NCBI RefSeq assembly: GCF_001422375.1
Contig: NZ_LMMU01000013.1
Coordinates: forward strand, 33,267 to 97,266
Source: Methylobacterium sp. Leaf99
Lineage (GTDB): Bacteria > Pseudomonadota > Alphaproteobacteria > Rhizobiales > Beijerinckiaceae
Direction: 5' to 3'
DNA: 64,000 nt
Shown piece by piece: positions 54,329 to 63,633 of the stretch (position 1 is its first letter; the number at the start of each line of letters is the position of its first letter). The position numbers were made by a program, and so were the translations under genes. The notes beneath the pieces were generated by a model. It was not told the origin of the DNA and did not search any database. It saw nothing but the letters and a program-made list of their open reading frames with translations.

Positions 54329-54955
54329 TCAGTCGACGACGATCACCCGGTTGGGAAGAAGATCGAGGCCGCCGTCACGGTCGGGCAGTTCGGCGGCGAG
54401 GATAGCCCCGACGCGCTCGACGGCGGCGACGAGGCCGGCCTCCATCTCGCCCCGGCGCAGGGCCGCCAGGAGCGCCGCGATGGCCGCCTCCCAGGCGGCG
54501 GCCGGGACCCGTGCGGCGACGCCCGCATCGGCCACGATCTCGGCATGCCCCTCGGCACGGGCGAGATAGATCAGGACGCCCGTGCGGTCCGGCGTGCGGG
54601 ACAGACCGCGCGAGCAGAACTCGCGCCGGGCCGCCTCGTGCGCCCGGGCCCGCCGGATCGCGCGCGGCACCAGACCCATCCGCGCGCGCGGGTGCAGGCC
54701 GGCCGCGAGGGCGGCCAGGACGATGCAGGCCTGGGCGAGGGCGATGGAGACGGCGCTCCACGGCGTCAGCAGAATCAGGGGCCAGGGCGCGAGAAGACCG
54801 CAGGCCAGGGCGAACAGCAGGGGGGCCGAGCGGTACGTACCCGCACGGGCCGCAACCAGAACGACGATCTCGCCCGACGTCGCCGCTTCCGCGCGGCGGA
54901 CGGCCTCAACGATCCGCGCACGCGCGTCCCGGTCCAGAATCGGCTCACCAGTCAC
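54329..54955 (-). CDS. TPM domain membrane protein (short form)
   Basis: This predicts 208 residues from a GTG at 54955 inside the end of the preceding gene (11-base overlap). A TPM-like N-terminal part (IVEAVRRAEAATSGEIVVLV), two membrane segments (about 45-85) and a C-terminal half with GVLIYLARAEGHAEIVADAGV and AAWEAAIAALLAALRRGEME match a TPM_phosphatase/DUF477 subtype. The role is unknown. It sits at the end of a lemA-TPM-TPM run. Confidence 0.82.
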   Translation of the reverse strand: MTGEPILDRDARARIVEAVRRAEAATSGEIVVLVAARAGTYRSAPLLFALACGLLAPWPLILLTPWSAVSIALAQACIVLAALAAGLHPRARMGLVPRAIRRARAHEAARREFCSRGLSRTPDRTGVLIYLARAEGHAEIVADAGVAARVPAAAWEAAIAALLAALRRGEMEAGLVAAVERVGAILAAELPDRDGGLDLLPNRVIVVD

Positions 54956-55754
54956 CCGAAGCTCCTCCGCCGCCCGACGAGCCGCCCCCGCCGGAGAATC
55001 CGCCGCCGTCTCCGAAGCCCCCCGAGACCCCGCCGCTCCATCCGCCGGAGGACGGTCCGGGCAGGATCACGAAGCCGCCACCGCGCCGTCCGCGGTTCAT
55101 CCGGTAGGCGAGGAACAGGATCACCAGGAAGATGACGATGAACACGATCACCTGGCCGGGATCGGCCTCGTCGCGGCGGATCTCCGCCTTGCGGTGCCAA
55201 GTCTCGCTTTGCGAGGGCTCCCTTTGCGAGGTCTCCCCTTGCGAAGTCTCGGCGTCGCCCGACAGGATCGACAGCATGGCATCGACGCCGGCGTTGAGGC
55301 CGCCGGCATAGTCCCCGGTCTTGAAGCGCGGGGTGATCGCCGTGGTGATGATCACCTTCGACAGGGCATCCGTCAGGGCGCCTTCGAGGCCGTAGCCGAC
55401 CTCGATGCGAACCTTGCGATCCTTCGGCGCCACCAGCAGCAGGGCGCCGTTGTTCGTCTTCTTCTGCCCGAGCGCCCAGTGCCGGAAGAGGCGGTTGGCA
55501 TAATCCTCCACCGTGAGGCCCTGGAGGTCCGGCACCGTGGCGACGACGACCTGATCGGTGGTCTTGTCCTCGTAGGCCTTGAGCTTCGACTCGAGGCCGG
55601 CACGGTCCTCCGGCTTCAGGATGCCGGCCGCGTCGACGACGCGCCCGGAGAGCGCCGGGAAGGTCGGATCGGCGGCGAGGACGAGCCCCGCCTGCAGCAC
55701 GAGCACGAGCCCGAGCAGGACGGCGCGAAATCCCCGGCCCATGTTCGCCGGCAT
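54945..55754 (-). CDS. TPM domain exported protein, YgcG-like
   Basis: This predicts 269 residues. A signal peptide (RAVLLGLVLVLQAGLVLA), a TPM domain (FPALSGRVVDAAGILKPEDR, NNGALLLVAPKDRKVRIEVG, GYGLEGALTDA), one membrane helix (VIVFIVIFLVILFLAYRM) and a C-terminal glycine/serine-rich tail. The linker between domain and helix holds a five-residue repeat, ETSQG-ETSQR-EPSQS-ETW, encoded by 15-bp units at 55201-55245. YgcG-type TPM proteins pair with LemA, whose gene is six bases upstream. The function is not known; the tail is likely disordered. Confidence 0.88.
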   Translation of the reverse strand: MPANMGRGFRAVLLGLVLVLQAGLVLAADPTFPALSGRVVDAAGILKPEDRAGLESKLKAYEDKTTDQVVVATVPDLQGLTVEDYANRLFRHWALGQKKTNNGALLLVAPKDRKVRIEVGYGLEGALTDALSKVIITTAITPRFKTGDYAGGLNAGVDAMLSILSGDAETSQGETSQREPSQSETWHRKAEIRRDEADPGQVIVFIVIFLVILFLAYRMNRGRRGGGFVILPGPSSGGWSGGVSGGFGDGGGFSGGGGSSGGGGASGDW

Positions 55755-55760
55755 GGACGC

Positions 55761-56390
55761 CTAGAACTTCACGTTCGGCGGACGCTCGGCATTCGGCGTC
55801 GCCGTGAAGGTCTCCATCGGCTTGGCCTCAGGATAGAACCACGCGGCGATCCAGCGGCCCGGAATGGTGCGAACCTCGGTGTTGTAGGCCTGGACCGCGC
55901 CGATGTAGTCGCGGCGCGCCACGGCGATCCGGTTCTCGGTGCCCTCGAGCTGCGACTGGAGGGCGAGGAAGTTCTGGTTCGACTTGAGGTCCGGATAGCG
56001 CTCCACGGTCACGAGCAGGCGCCCGAGGGCCCCCGAGAGCTGGTTCTGCGCGTCCTGGAACTCCTTGAACTTCTGCGGGTCGCTCACCGTCGAGGCATCG
56101 ACCTTGACGCTGGAGGCCTTGGCGCGCGCCTCGGTGACGCCGACGAGGACGTCCTTCTCCTGCTGGGCGTAGCCCTTCACCGTCTCGACGAGGTTCGGGA
56201 TCAGGTCGGCCCGGCGCTGATACTGGTTCTGCACCTCGCTCCACGAGGACTTGGCGCTCTCCTCCAGGGTCGGCACGCGGTTGATGGCGCCGCATCCCGT
56301 GAGGGTTGTGGCGAGCGCCAGGGCGACGAACGCCGCGCGGACCCGGCCGAAGACGGTCGGACCGGCAGGGATGGCGACGCCTGGATGCAT
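55761..56390 (-). CDS. lemA: LemA family lipoprotein
   Basis: This predicts 209 residues from the ATG at 56390 with CAGGAG at nine bases. A lipobox-type signal (ALATTLTGCGAI) marks a lipoprotein. The LemA helical domain follows: YQRRADLIPNLVETVKGYAQ, EKDVLVGVTEARAKASSVKV and RNRIAVARRDYIGAVQAYNT-like TENRIAVARRDYIGAVQAYN. LemA proteins are helical envelope proteins that associate with TPM genes; function unclear. A longer start upstream was rejected because it would precede the signal peptide. Confidence 0.92.
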   Translation of the reverse strand: MHPGVAIPAGPTVFGRVRAAFVALALATTLTGCGAINRVPTLEESAKSSWSEVQNQYQRRADLIPNLVETVKGYAQQEKDVLVGVTEARAKASSVKVDASTVSDPQKFKEFQDAQNQLSGALGRLLVTVERYPDLKSNQNFLALQSQLEGTENRIAVARRDYIGAVQAYNTEVRTIPGRWIAAWFYPEAKPMETFTATPNAERPPNVKF

Positions 56391-56626
56391 GGACGGGACT
56401 CCTGAGGGCAACGAAGGATCGGAACGGTCTCGACCGTCCCCTGCGACAGATAGGTACGGCCGCCGGCACGGAGAAGGTTTTGCGCGCAGGAAAGGCACGG
56501 CCGAATCTCCACGGGTAGACTTCGGTGACGACGGCAACGCCGGCGCGACTCCGCGCTCGCGATGACCGCGGCGTCGAAGGGTCCCGTGGTTGACAAGGCG
56601 GGGGGGTTCGGTGCGCTGTGCCGGTC

Positions 56627-56929
56627 ATGGACGGAACACCACACGCCCCGGCCGGAAAACCGCGGGTTTCCATCACCTACTGCACGCAGTGCCAATGGCT
56701 CCTGCGCGCGGCCTGGATGGCCCAGGAGCTGCTCTCCACGTTCCGGGACGACCTCGGCGAGGTCGCGCTGGTTCCCGGAACCGGCGGCGTGTTCGTCATC
56801 GCGTGCGAGGGCGACATCCTGTGGGACCGGACCCGCGACGGTGGGTTTCCCGACGTGAAGGCCCTCAAGCAGCGGGTGCGCGACCGGATCAGCCCGGCGC
56901 GCGACCTCGGGCACCTCGACCGCCCATGA
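56627..56929 (+). CDS. Rdx/SelT-SelW-like thioredoxin-fold protein
   Basis: This predicts 100 residues from the ATG at 56627 (a GTG nine bases upstream is possible). The motif TYCTQCQWLLRAAWMAQELL carries a CxxC (CTQC) after the first strand, as in bacterial SelT/SelW/SelH (Rdx) proteins. The GTGGVFVIACEGDILWDR region and a C-terminal helix complete the fold. Such proteins are probably redox-active. Its stop codon overlaps the ATG of the sensor kinase by four bases. Confidence 0.88.
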   Translation: MDGTPHAPAGKPRVSITYCTQCQWLLRAAWMAQELLSTFRDDLGEVALVPGTGGVFVIACEGDILWDRTRDGGFPDVKALKQRVRDRISPARDLGHLDRP

Positions 56930-59190
56930 GTGCGTCCGGTCCGCAGGACGGCGGCGCGGAGACGGCCGGAAAGACGCCGCTCGGGCCGTTCCGGCGGCGG
57001 TCGCGGCGCCTCGGCCGTTTCCTCCCGGCCCTGTGGCGCGGGGATGTCTCGACGCAGGTCTACCTCGTCGCCCTGGTCGTCGCCCTGATCGGGCCGGGGC
57101 TGCTGTTCACCGCGATCCTGCTCGTGCGCTACGCCGGCACCGAGCGGGCGCGATTCGAGCAGGATGCGCGGGAGAACGTCCGCGGCATCGCCCTCTCGGT
57201 GGACCGGGATACGGCGGGCCTCGTCTCCGTGCTCCAGACCCTGGCGACCTCGCCGCGCCTGAAGGATGCCGAGTTCGCGAATTTCGACACCCAGGCCCGC
57301 CTCGTGCGCGACGCCGTCGGCCTCGACCTTCTCCTGCGGCGTCCCGACGGACAGCAGCTCGTCAATACGGCGGTGCCGCCCGGCGCGCCGCTGCCGCGGG
57401 GCAGCCTGCCGTTCGACCGCGAGATCGCGGCAGGCACCCAGCGCGCCATGGTGTCGGGCCTGCTGCACGGGGCGAGCCCGAACGCGGCGACCTACGCCAT
57501 CGCCGTGCCGGTGTCCGTCGAGGGCGACATCGCCTACATCCTCAGTTTCAGCGCGCCGGTGACCCGCCTGCAGGCCCTCGTCGCCCGGGAGAGCATCGCC
57601 GGCTGGATGACGGGCATCTCGGACCGGGACGGCGTCGTGATGGCCCGCATCCCCGATTCGGCCGCCATCGTCGGACGTCCGCGCCTGGGGACCCTGCGCC
57701 AGAAGCAGACGGACACCGCGGGGGTCTGGGAGGGCAAGGATCGCCAGATGCGGCCCGTCACGGTGGTCGAGGCCCGGGCCCGGCTGACCGGATGGACGGT
57801 GGGCGCGGTCATCCCGCAATCCCTCGTGGATGCGCGGCTGCACGGCTGGATCTGGGCGTTCTGCGGCTTCGGCCTCCTCGTGCTGGCCACCTCGTCGATC
57901 CTGGCCCTGAGCCTGTGGTCGCGGGTGGCGCGACCCCTCCGGCGCCTCGCCGCAACGGGGCACGCCCTGGAGCGCGGCGAGGCGATCCCGCGCATCAGTT
58001 CGCCGGTCAACGAGATCCGCCGCCTCGGCGAGGTCCTGGCCGACGCCTCCATCCGCCTGCGGACCCGCAGCGCCGAGCGCGACCGGGCCCTCGCCGAGAC
58101 CGAGCGCGGCCTCAGTGCCCTGCGCGAGAGCGAGGCGCGGTTCCGCCACATGGCCGATTCGGCCCCGGCCCTGATCTGGATGACCGACGAGACGGCCGAG
58201 ATCAGTTTCACCAACATGCATTTCGAGCACCTGTTCGGCGAGGCGGCCCGGACCCTGGCGGGGGATGGCTGGCACAGGATCGTCCATCCCGACGATCTTC
58301 CGGCTTTCTCGACCCTGTTCCGCGAGGCGTTCGAGGCCCGTGAGCCGTTCCGCGGCGAGGTCCGCGTCGTCGACCGGACCGGCCGGGTCCGCTGGCTGCG
58401 CTGCGAGGGCGTACCGCGCCAGGACGATACCGGAGCGTTCCTCGGCTACACCGGCTGCAACGTCGACATCACCGACGCCAAGCGCGCCGAGGAGCACCTG
58501 CTCCTCCTCATCCACGAACTCAACCACCGCGTGAAGAACACCCTCGCCACCGTGCAGTCCATCGCCGGCCAGTCCCTGCGCCGCCTCGAAGGCGACGAGG
58601 CCGCCTCCGCCCGTGCGGCGTTCGAGGCGCGGCTGCTCGCCCTGGCGCGGGTCCACGACGTCCTCACCCGCGAGAGCTGGGAGGGGGCCGAACTCGGGAC
58701 CGTCGTGGCCGACGCCATCGCGCCCCTCGACGGGGATGACGGCCACGCCTCGCGCTTCCGGGTCAGCGGCCCGGCCCTGCGCCTGCCGCCGCGCTTCGCC
58801 CTCTCCATCGCCATGGCGCTGCACGAACTCGGCACCAATGCGGTGAAGTACGGCGCCCTCTCCCGCGAGGGCGGACGCGTCGCCATCACCTGGTCGGTGG
58901 TACGGGATCCGGACGTCCGGCTCATCCTGCGCTGGAGCGAGAGCGGCGGGCCGGCCGTCGTCCCGCCGACCCGGACGGGGTTCGGCTCACGCCTGATCGA
59001 GCGCAGCCTCGCCCGCGATCTGGCCGGCGACGTGCAACTCCTGTTCGAGGAAAGCGGCGTGGTCTGCGTCATCGCGGCCCCGGTGCCGCCCCCGACCCTC
59101 CTGGAGCGCCGGGCCGGCCTGACGGATCTTCCGCTGCCGGGTCGGCACGAAGCCGGGACAGGGCAGCGCCCGGATGCGTCGCGCCCATAA
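56926..59190 (+). CDS. HWE-family hybrid-type sensor histidine kinase
   Basis: This predicts 754 residues from the ATG at 56926, which overlaps the upstream stop codon. Order: TM1 (YLVALVVALIGPGLLFTAI), an extracytoplasmic Cache-like region, TM2 (GWIWAFCGFGLLVLATSSIL), a HAMP, a PAS domain (ARFRHMADSAPALIWMTDET) and a HWE kinase core. The H box is LLIHELNHRVKNTLATVQSI, the N box ALHELGTNAVKYGALS, and the W-x-E motif RWSESGGP identifies the HWE family. It may phosphorylate a response regulator; none is adjacent. Confidence 0.9.
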   Translation: MSASGPQDGGAETAGKTPLGPFRRRSRRLGRFLPALWRGDVSTQVYLVALVVALIGPGLLFTAILLVRYAGTERARFEQDARENVRGIALSVDRDTAGLVSVLQTLATSPRLKDAEFANFDTQARLVRDAVGLDLLLRRPDGQQLVNTAVPPGAPLPRGSLPFDREIAAGTQRAMVSGLLHGASPNAATYAIAVPVSVEGDIAYILSFSAPVTRLQALVARESIAGWMTGISDRDGVVMARIPDSAAIVGRPRLGTLRQKQTDTAGVWEGKDRQMRPVTVVEARARLTGWTVGAVIPQSLVDARLHGWIWAFCGFGLLVLATSSILALSLWSRVARPLRRLAATGHALERGEAIPRISSPVNEIRRLGEVLADASIRLRTRSAERDRALAETERGLSALRESEARFRHMADSAPALIWMTDETAEISFTNMHFEHLFGEAARTLAGDGWHRIVHPDDLPAFSTLFREAFEAREPFRGEVRVVDRTGRVRWLRCEGVPRQDDTGAFLGYTGCNVDITDAKRAEEHLLLLIHELNHRVKNTLATVQSIAGQSLRRLEGDEAASARAAFEARLLALARVHDVLTRESWEGAELGTVVADAIAPLDGDDGHASRFRVSGPALRLPPRFALSIAMALHELGTNAVKYGALSREGGRVAITWSVVRDPDVRLILRWSESGGPAVVPPTRTGFGSRLIERSLARDLAGDVQLLFEESGVVCVIAAPVPPPTLLERRAGLTDLPLPGRHEAGTGQRPDASRP

Positions 59191-59316
59191 GCATGCGCTC
59201 TACCGCAGCGCGTCATTCTGTCTTCGTAAGAATATTGCGCGGCACCCAACACAACTTCTGGGTACAAAACGCGATGCCCGGAAACGGGCAAAGTCGGTAC
59301 AAAGGTTTGACGCGCA

Positions 59317-59331
59317 TTAAGTGAGTCTTAA
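59317..59331. promoter_or_regulatory. CtrA-type binding box upstream of MCP
   Basis: TTAA-GTGAGTC-TTAA is a perfect TTAA-N7-TTAA box, and it lies in a larger palindrome ATTAAG-TGAGT-CTTAAT (59316-59332). It is 45 bases upstream of the chemoreceptor ATG. TTGACG just before it could act as a -35 element. Confidence 0.55.
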
Positions 59332-59375
59332 TCGGACGAACATATCAGTGACGCCTCGCCAACAGGACGTCCTCG

Positions 59376-60764
59376 ATGCTCGGTCTTCCCCTGACACGGT
59401 TCGCGAAGAATCGCCGCGTTGCCGAAGTGACGCCGGAAGCCACGCCCGTCGCCGAAGACGTCCGTCTGATCCACGCCGTCGAACGCCTGATGGCGACCCA
59501 TGACCTCGACGCCGTCGATCTGCCCGACGGCCCCCTGAAGACCGCCCTCGTCGGTCTCCAAGGTGAGTCCGACCGCGCGACGCTCCGGGCCCTGGGCAGC
59601 ACCGCCCGGGTGGCGCGGGAAGCCTCGGAAGCCGCGACCAACACCGGATGGATGACTTACGACGTCGGCGAGGTCGCCCGCGCGACCCAGACCATCGCGG
59701 GCGCCACGGAGGAGATGGCCGCCTCCATCGCCGAGGTCGCGCAGACCTCCGACACCGTGGTGAAGGTCGCCGAGGACGCCTTATCCGCCATGCAGAGCTG
59801 CATCACCGACGGCAGCCAGGCCCGCGGCGCCATGCAGGAGATCGAGGGACGCACGGTCCAGATCGCCGACCGCGTGGTGGTGCTCGAGCGCGCCATTGCG
59901 CAGATCGAGGTGATGGCCACCGCCATCGCGGCGATCTCGAGCCAGACCAATCTCCTGGCGCTGAACGCGACCATCGAGGCGGCGCGGGCGGGCGAGGCCG
60001 GGCGCGGCTTCTCCGTCGTCGCCGCGGAGGTGAAATCCCTGTCCGCCCAGACCGCGAAATCCACGGGGGAGATCCGCTCCCTCCTCAACACCCTGACCGT
60101 CGAGATGGGGTCCATCGCCCAGGCGGTGAGCGAGAGCCGCAGCGCCGTGTCCGCCGGCCGGACCATCGTCGACGGCCTCGAGACCCGGGTCTCGCAGGCC
60201 AACGACCGCATCGGCGAGGCGAGCGAACTCAACCGGGCCATCGCGCACATGCTCGGCCAGCAGCGCCAGGCGACGGCGGAGATCTCCACCAGCGTCCAGA
60301 ACATCGCCGGCAAGGCCTCGAAAACCCACGAGGAGATCGAGCAGATCACCAAGCGCCTGGTCAAGGCCGAAGCCCTCGGGCAGAAGGCCCTCGATACGGG
60401 CGCGCGCGGTCTGCCCACCTACGCCCTGGTGCGCCTGCCGGCCGATATCGGCGCCTGGAAACGCAAGCTCGCCCGCGTCCTCGTCGGCTTGGCCGAGCCG
60501 GATCGCAGCCTCGCCAGACTGCCCTGGAACGACGGGCTCAGCCTCGCCGGTCTCCTGCGCGTCGGCCCCCTCGCCACCCATCCCGCCCTGCCGCAGCTTC
60601 TCACGGCAGAAGCCAAGGTGCTGGAGGAAGCCGATCGGATGATCACGGCCCTGGTGGGACAGAACTGGGATGTGGGGACACCGGCCTATCGCGGCGCCAC
60701 GGACGCCATGAAGACGATGCTCGACACCGCCCGGATCATGCTCGGCGAGGCCGCCTCCGCCTGA
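59376..60764 (+). CDS. Soluble methyl-accepting chemotaxis protein
   Basis: This predicts 462 residues. No membrane helix is seen. The N-terminal 70 residues are a short unknown region. The signalling hairpin (about 90-330) includes the tip AISSQTNLLALNATIEAARA followed by GEAGRGFSVVAAEVKSLSAQ. The C-terminal 110 residues (LPADIGAWKRKLARVLVGLA ... TALVGQNWD) form an unrecognised helical domain with a conserved tryptophan-rich start. A cytoplasmic receptor of this kind may sense internal signals. A CtrA-type box precedes it. Confidence 0.92.
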   Translation: MLGLPLTRFAKNRRVAEVTPEATPVAEDVRLIHAVERLMATHDLDAVDLPDGPLKTALVGLQGESDRATLRALGSTARVAREASEAATNTGWMTYDVGEVARATQTIAGATEEMAASIAEVAQTSDTVVKVAEDALSAMQSCITDGSQARGAMQEIEGRTVQIADRVVVLERAIAQIEVMATAIAAISSQTNLLALNATIEAARAGEAGRGFSVVAAEVKSLSAQTAKSTGEIRSLLNTLTVEMGSIAQAVSESRSAVSAGRTIVDGLETRVSQANDRIGEASELNRAIAHMLGQQRQATAEISTSVQNIAGKASKTHEEIEQITKRLVKAEALGQKALDTGARGLPTYALVRLPADIGAWKRKLARVLVGLAEPDRSLARLPWNDGLSLAGLLRVGPLATHPALPQLLTAEAKVLEEADRMITALVGQNWDVGTPAYRGATDAMKTMLDTARIMLGEAASA

Positions 60765-60916
60765 TCAGGACGAGTGACGCGGCGGATCAATGCCTGCGGC
60801 CGTGCTCGGTCATACGATTTTCGACACGATCGCTTCGCGATAGCGGAGAGCCGTCATCCTCGGATGCCATTCGCACCCGCCGATTCCGTCTTCGCCTTGG
60901 TTGCGCGGAGGCGGGC

Positions 60917-62980
60917 TCAGCGGAAGGTCTCGCGCTGCGCCATCGCCGTGGCGGACCGCGATTTCTGCATCACGCCATCGATCTGCTCGCGCTGCCGGGT
61001 GAACTCCGCTAGCATCCGGCCGTCGAGCTCGCGGCCGCGCGGAACCCGGATCTTCATCGGGTCGACGAAGTGGCCGTTGATGACCACTTCGTAATGGAGA
61101 TGGGCCCCCGTCGAGAGGCCGGTGGAGCCGACGTAGCCGATCACCTGCCCCTGCCGGACCTTGGCTCCGGCCGTCATCCCGCGGGCAAAACGCGACATGT
61201 GGTTATAGGTCGTGACGTAGCCGTTGATGTGCTGGATTTCGATGCGGCGGCCGTATCCGGAATCCCAATCCGCCTTGATCAGGGTGCCGTTGCCCGCCGC
61301 GACGATGGGCGTACCGATGGGATTGGACCAGTCGACGCCCGTATGGAGCTTGGCGTAGCCGAGGACGGGGTGGCGCCGGTAGCCGAAGCCGGACCGCATG
61401 ATGCCGTCGGCGATGGGCTTGCGGATGAGGAACTTCTTGAGGGAACGGCCCTGCTCGTCGAGGTAGTCGATGGTCCCGTCGTCGGGGGATTGAAACCGGT
61501 AGACCTTGCGTGATTCCCCGCCGAGGTTCAGCGCGGCGTAGAGCAGGTCCGGCCTCTCGGAGGCCGTCTGCCCCGCATCCTCGTCGAAGGTGTAGAAGAC
61601 GTCGAGGGCGTCGCCGGATGAGATCCGACGCTGGAAATCGACGTCGTAGCCGAAGATCCGCACGAGATCCTCGACGGTGGTCCGCGGCAGTTCATGCCGG
61701 GCCGCAGTTTCCTGTAGGCTCTGATACAGCCGGGGGCCGGAGCCGCCCTCCTCTTCCTCGTCCTCGCCCGACGCGTCGACCTTGCCCAAGACCTTCGGCG
61801 AGGGTGCCCCCTCCGTCGGGGGCGCCACGGAGACGAAGGCGCCCCGATCGTTGATGGCCGCGATGGCCTCGATGCCGCCCTCGCCGTAGAGGATGAGCCG
61901 CGTCACCTGCCGCGGGTCGCCGGGCTTGGGGCCGGGCGCGATCTGGAGGCGGAATTGCTGGCCTTCGGCGAGTTCGCCGATCCGCCCGCGCCCGCCAAGG
62001 GCCGCGACGATCCCGCGGATCTGCTCCTCGCTGGCCTGGCCGGTCCCGCGCAGCACGGTCTCGAGGCCCTCGCCGCGCTTGAGGGCGAGGTCGCGCTCGT
62101 CGACGAGGGGGGCGTCGCCGGCGCGCAGGCCGACCTTGGCGAGCCGGGTCACGTTCTCGGGCACCACGAGAACGTCGATGGACTGGAACGGGCTGGGACC
62201 ACCGACGGGCTGGGCCGGTTCGAAATCCGACGAGGCTCCGCCATGCTGCAGGGTGCGCGACAGCATGATCTGTGGTGCCACCGGCACGGCGCTGCGTCGT
62301 CCGGCTTCCGCCGTGAGCCGGCGTTCCTCCTCGATCTGCGCGGCGACATCGTCGTCGGTCAGGGCAGCCGCGCCGGGCTCGACGGCCAGGCCGACGAGAT
62401 CCTGCTTCACGACGGAGACTTCGCCACCCGGGCCCTCGGAGATGCCGGGGTCCGGTGCGCGCTCCAACGGCTCGTCCGAGGCGAACTTCATCGGATCGAA
62501 GCGCGGCATCTCGGCGGCGAACACCCCCGTGGTCATGGACAGGGCGGTGGAAATGCGGACGAAGGGCCGGACCTTGATGATCTCGCGGTCGGCGAGGCGG
62601 ACGGTGACGGGTGCGCGGAAACTCTGCTTCGCCGAGGCGATCATGAGGTTTCGCACGAGGCGGTCCCCCTTGCGCGCCAGGGCGATGTCGTCGTCGCTCG
62701 GCGCGGAACGGACGACGACAGCCGCCCGCTCGGGGATCGCCGCAAAGGAGATGTCGCTCTGGAACGACACATGGATCGCCGCCCCGATGAGACCGGCTCC
62801 GGTCAGGCCCGTCAGGGTACTGGCGCAGAGCCAGCGCAGGTTGACCTCACGGCGATCGATGCGCGGCGCGTCGGGTCCGAGGAGGTCGAGGGGCGGTTCG
62901 ATCCCGTTGTGGAAGCGCGGCGTGGGACGCCCGTCCTGAGTCTGGGCCGGATGGCCGATCTTGAGGCGACCGCGCTTCAC
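60917..62980 (-). CDS. LytM/M23 family peptidase
   Basis: This predicts 687 residues from a GTG at 62980 with AAGGG at eight bases. A membrane helix near residue 50-75 (LRWLCASTLTGLTGAGLIGA) makes it a single-pass protein. It is followed by a long region with coiled and acidic linker (GEDEEEEGGSG) and a C-terminal M23 domain. That domain has GYRRHPVLGYAKLHTGVDWS with the HxxxD zinc ligands and STGAHLHYEVVINGHFVDP with HxH. It probably trims peptidoglycan cross-links in the periplasm. The upstream frame extension includes tRNA sequence and was rejected. Confidence 0.9.
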   Translation of the reverse strand: MKRGRLKIGHPAQTQDGRPTPRFHNGIEPPLDLLGPDAPRIDRREVNLRWLCASTLTGLTGAGLIGAAIHVSFQSDISFAAIPERAAVVVRSAPSDDDIALARKGDRLVRNLMIASAKQSFRAPVTVRLADREIIKVRPFVRISTALSMTTGVFAAEMPRFDPMKFASDEPLERAPDPGISEGPGGEVSVVKQDLVGLAVEPGAAALTDDDVAAQIEEERRLTAEAGRRSAVPVAPQIMLSRTLQHGGASSDFEPAQPVGGPSPFQSIDVLVVPENVTRLAKVGLRAGDAPLVDERDLALKRGEGLETVLRGTGQASEEQIRGIVAALGGRGRIGELAEGQQFRLQIAPGPKPGDPRQVTRLILYGEGGIEAIAAINDRGAFVSVAPPTEGAPSPKVLGKVDASGEDEEEEGGSGPRLYQSLQETAARHELPRTTVEDLVRIFGYDVDFQRRISSGDALDVFYTFDEDAGQTASERPDLLYAALNLGGESRKVYRFQSPDDGTIDYLDEQGRSLKKFLIRKPIADGIMRSGFGYRRHPVLGYAKLHTGVDWSNPIGTPIVAAGNGTLIKADWDSGYGRRIEIQHINGYVTTYNHMSRFARGMTAGAKVRQGQVIGYVGSTGLSTGAHLHYEVVINGHFVDPMKIRVPRGRELDGRMLAEFTRQREQIDGVMQKSRSATAMAQRETFR

Positions 62981-63131
62981 GAAACAACCCTTGTGAACGT
63001 GCCCCTGGCACCGCCGGCGAACGGAACGGAAAAGCCCCCTGCCGGGTCTAGGATGTCGAAGGTCAGCGTGTCGAGAGTGAGGCGACGGCGTTCCCCCGAC
63101 GGAGCGCGGCTTGATGTGAAGCAAACGGCAG

Positions 63132-63163
63132 AAAGCCCCCGACCGTTGAGGATCGGGGGCTTT
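63132..63163. terminator. Hairpin terminator, copy A
   Basis: AAAGCCCCCGA pairs with TCGGGGGCTTT around a ten-base loop, giving A and T tracts. It is duplicated 149 bases downstream (63281-63312). It belongs to the 106-bp direct repeat around tRNA-fMet. Confidence 0.75.
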
Positions 63164-63237
63164 TGGGTCTGTTTGGTGTTTGGTTGCGGGGACAGGATTT
63201 GAACCTGTGACCTTCAGGTTATGAGCCTGACGAGCTA
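63132..63237. repeat. 106-bp direct repeat, left copy (truncated tRNA-fMet)
   Basis: This block repeats exactly at 63281-63386. It holds the terminator hairpin and the 3' part of tRNA-fMet (63181-63237): CCA, T arm, variable region, anticodon arm and part of the D arm. The D-loop and 5' acceptor half are missing, so this tRNA copy is a non-functional fragment. The sequence after it (63238-63280) is unique. Confidence 0.9.
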
Positions 63238-63280
63238 TGGTCGACACCCTCTACGACGCCCACGTGAAGCTCGTGGCCAA

Positions 63281-63406
<126 letters not shown>

Positions 63407-63469
63407 CCAGGGTGTTTTGCCTTTGGGGCAAGTTCGGATCGTTGTGAGGGAAGGGTGATGTGCTGTGCA

Positions 63470-63587
63470 GGTCTGGCGGCGACCGACTCTCCCGTGTCTT
63501 GAGACACAGTACCATGGGCGCTGGTGCGTTTAACGGCCGAGTTCGAGATGGGATCGGGTTCTGGGCACACCGCTCAAACACCAGACC
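63470..63587 (-). rRNA. rrf: 5S ribosomal RNA
   Basis: This is 118 nt on the minus strand. The terminal stem is complete: GGTCTGG at the 5' end and CCAGACC at the 3' end. The body has the 5S core GAACTCGGCCGTTAAACGC and CCATGGTACTGTGTCTC. It lies between tRNA-fMet and the second, truncated 5S copy. Confidence 0.93.
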
Positions 63588-63633
63588 GGCGCAGCACATC
63601 GTTCGGCAAGTCGCAGCGAAGCGGAGATCCCCG

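Noticed and set aside
63181..63237. A functional second tRNA-fMet
   Set aside because: The D loop and 5' acceptor half are absent, so it is only a fragment.
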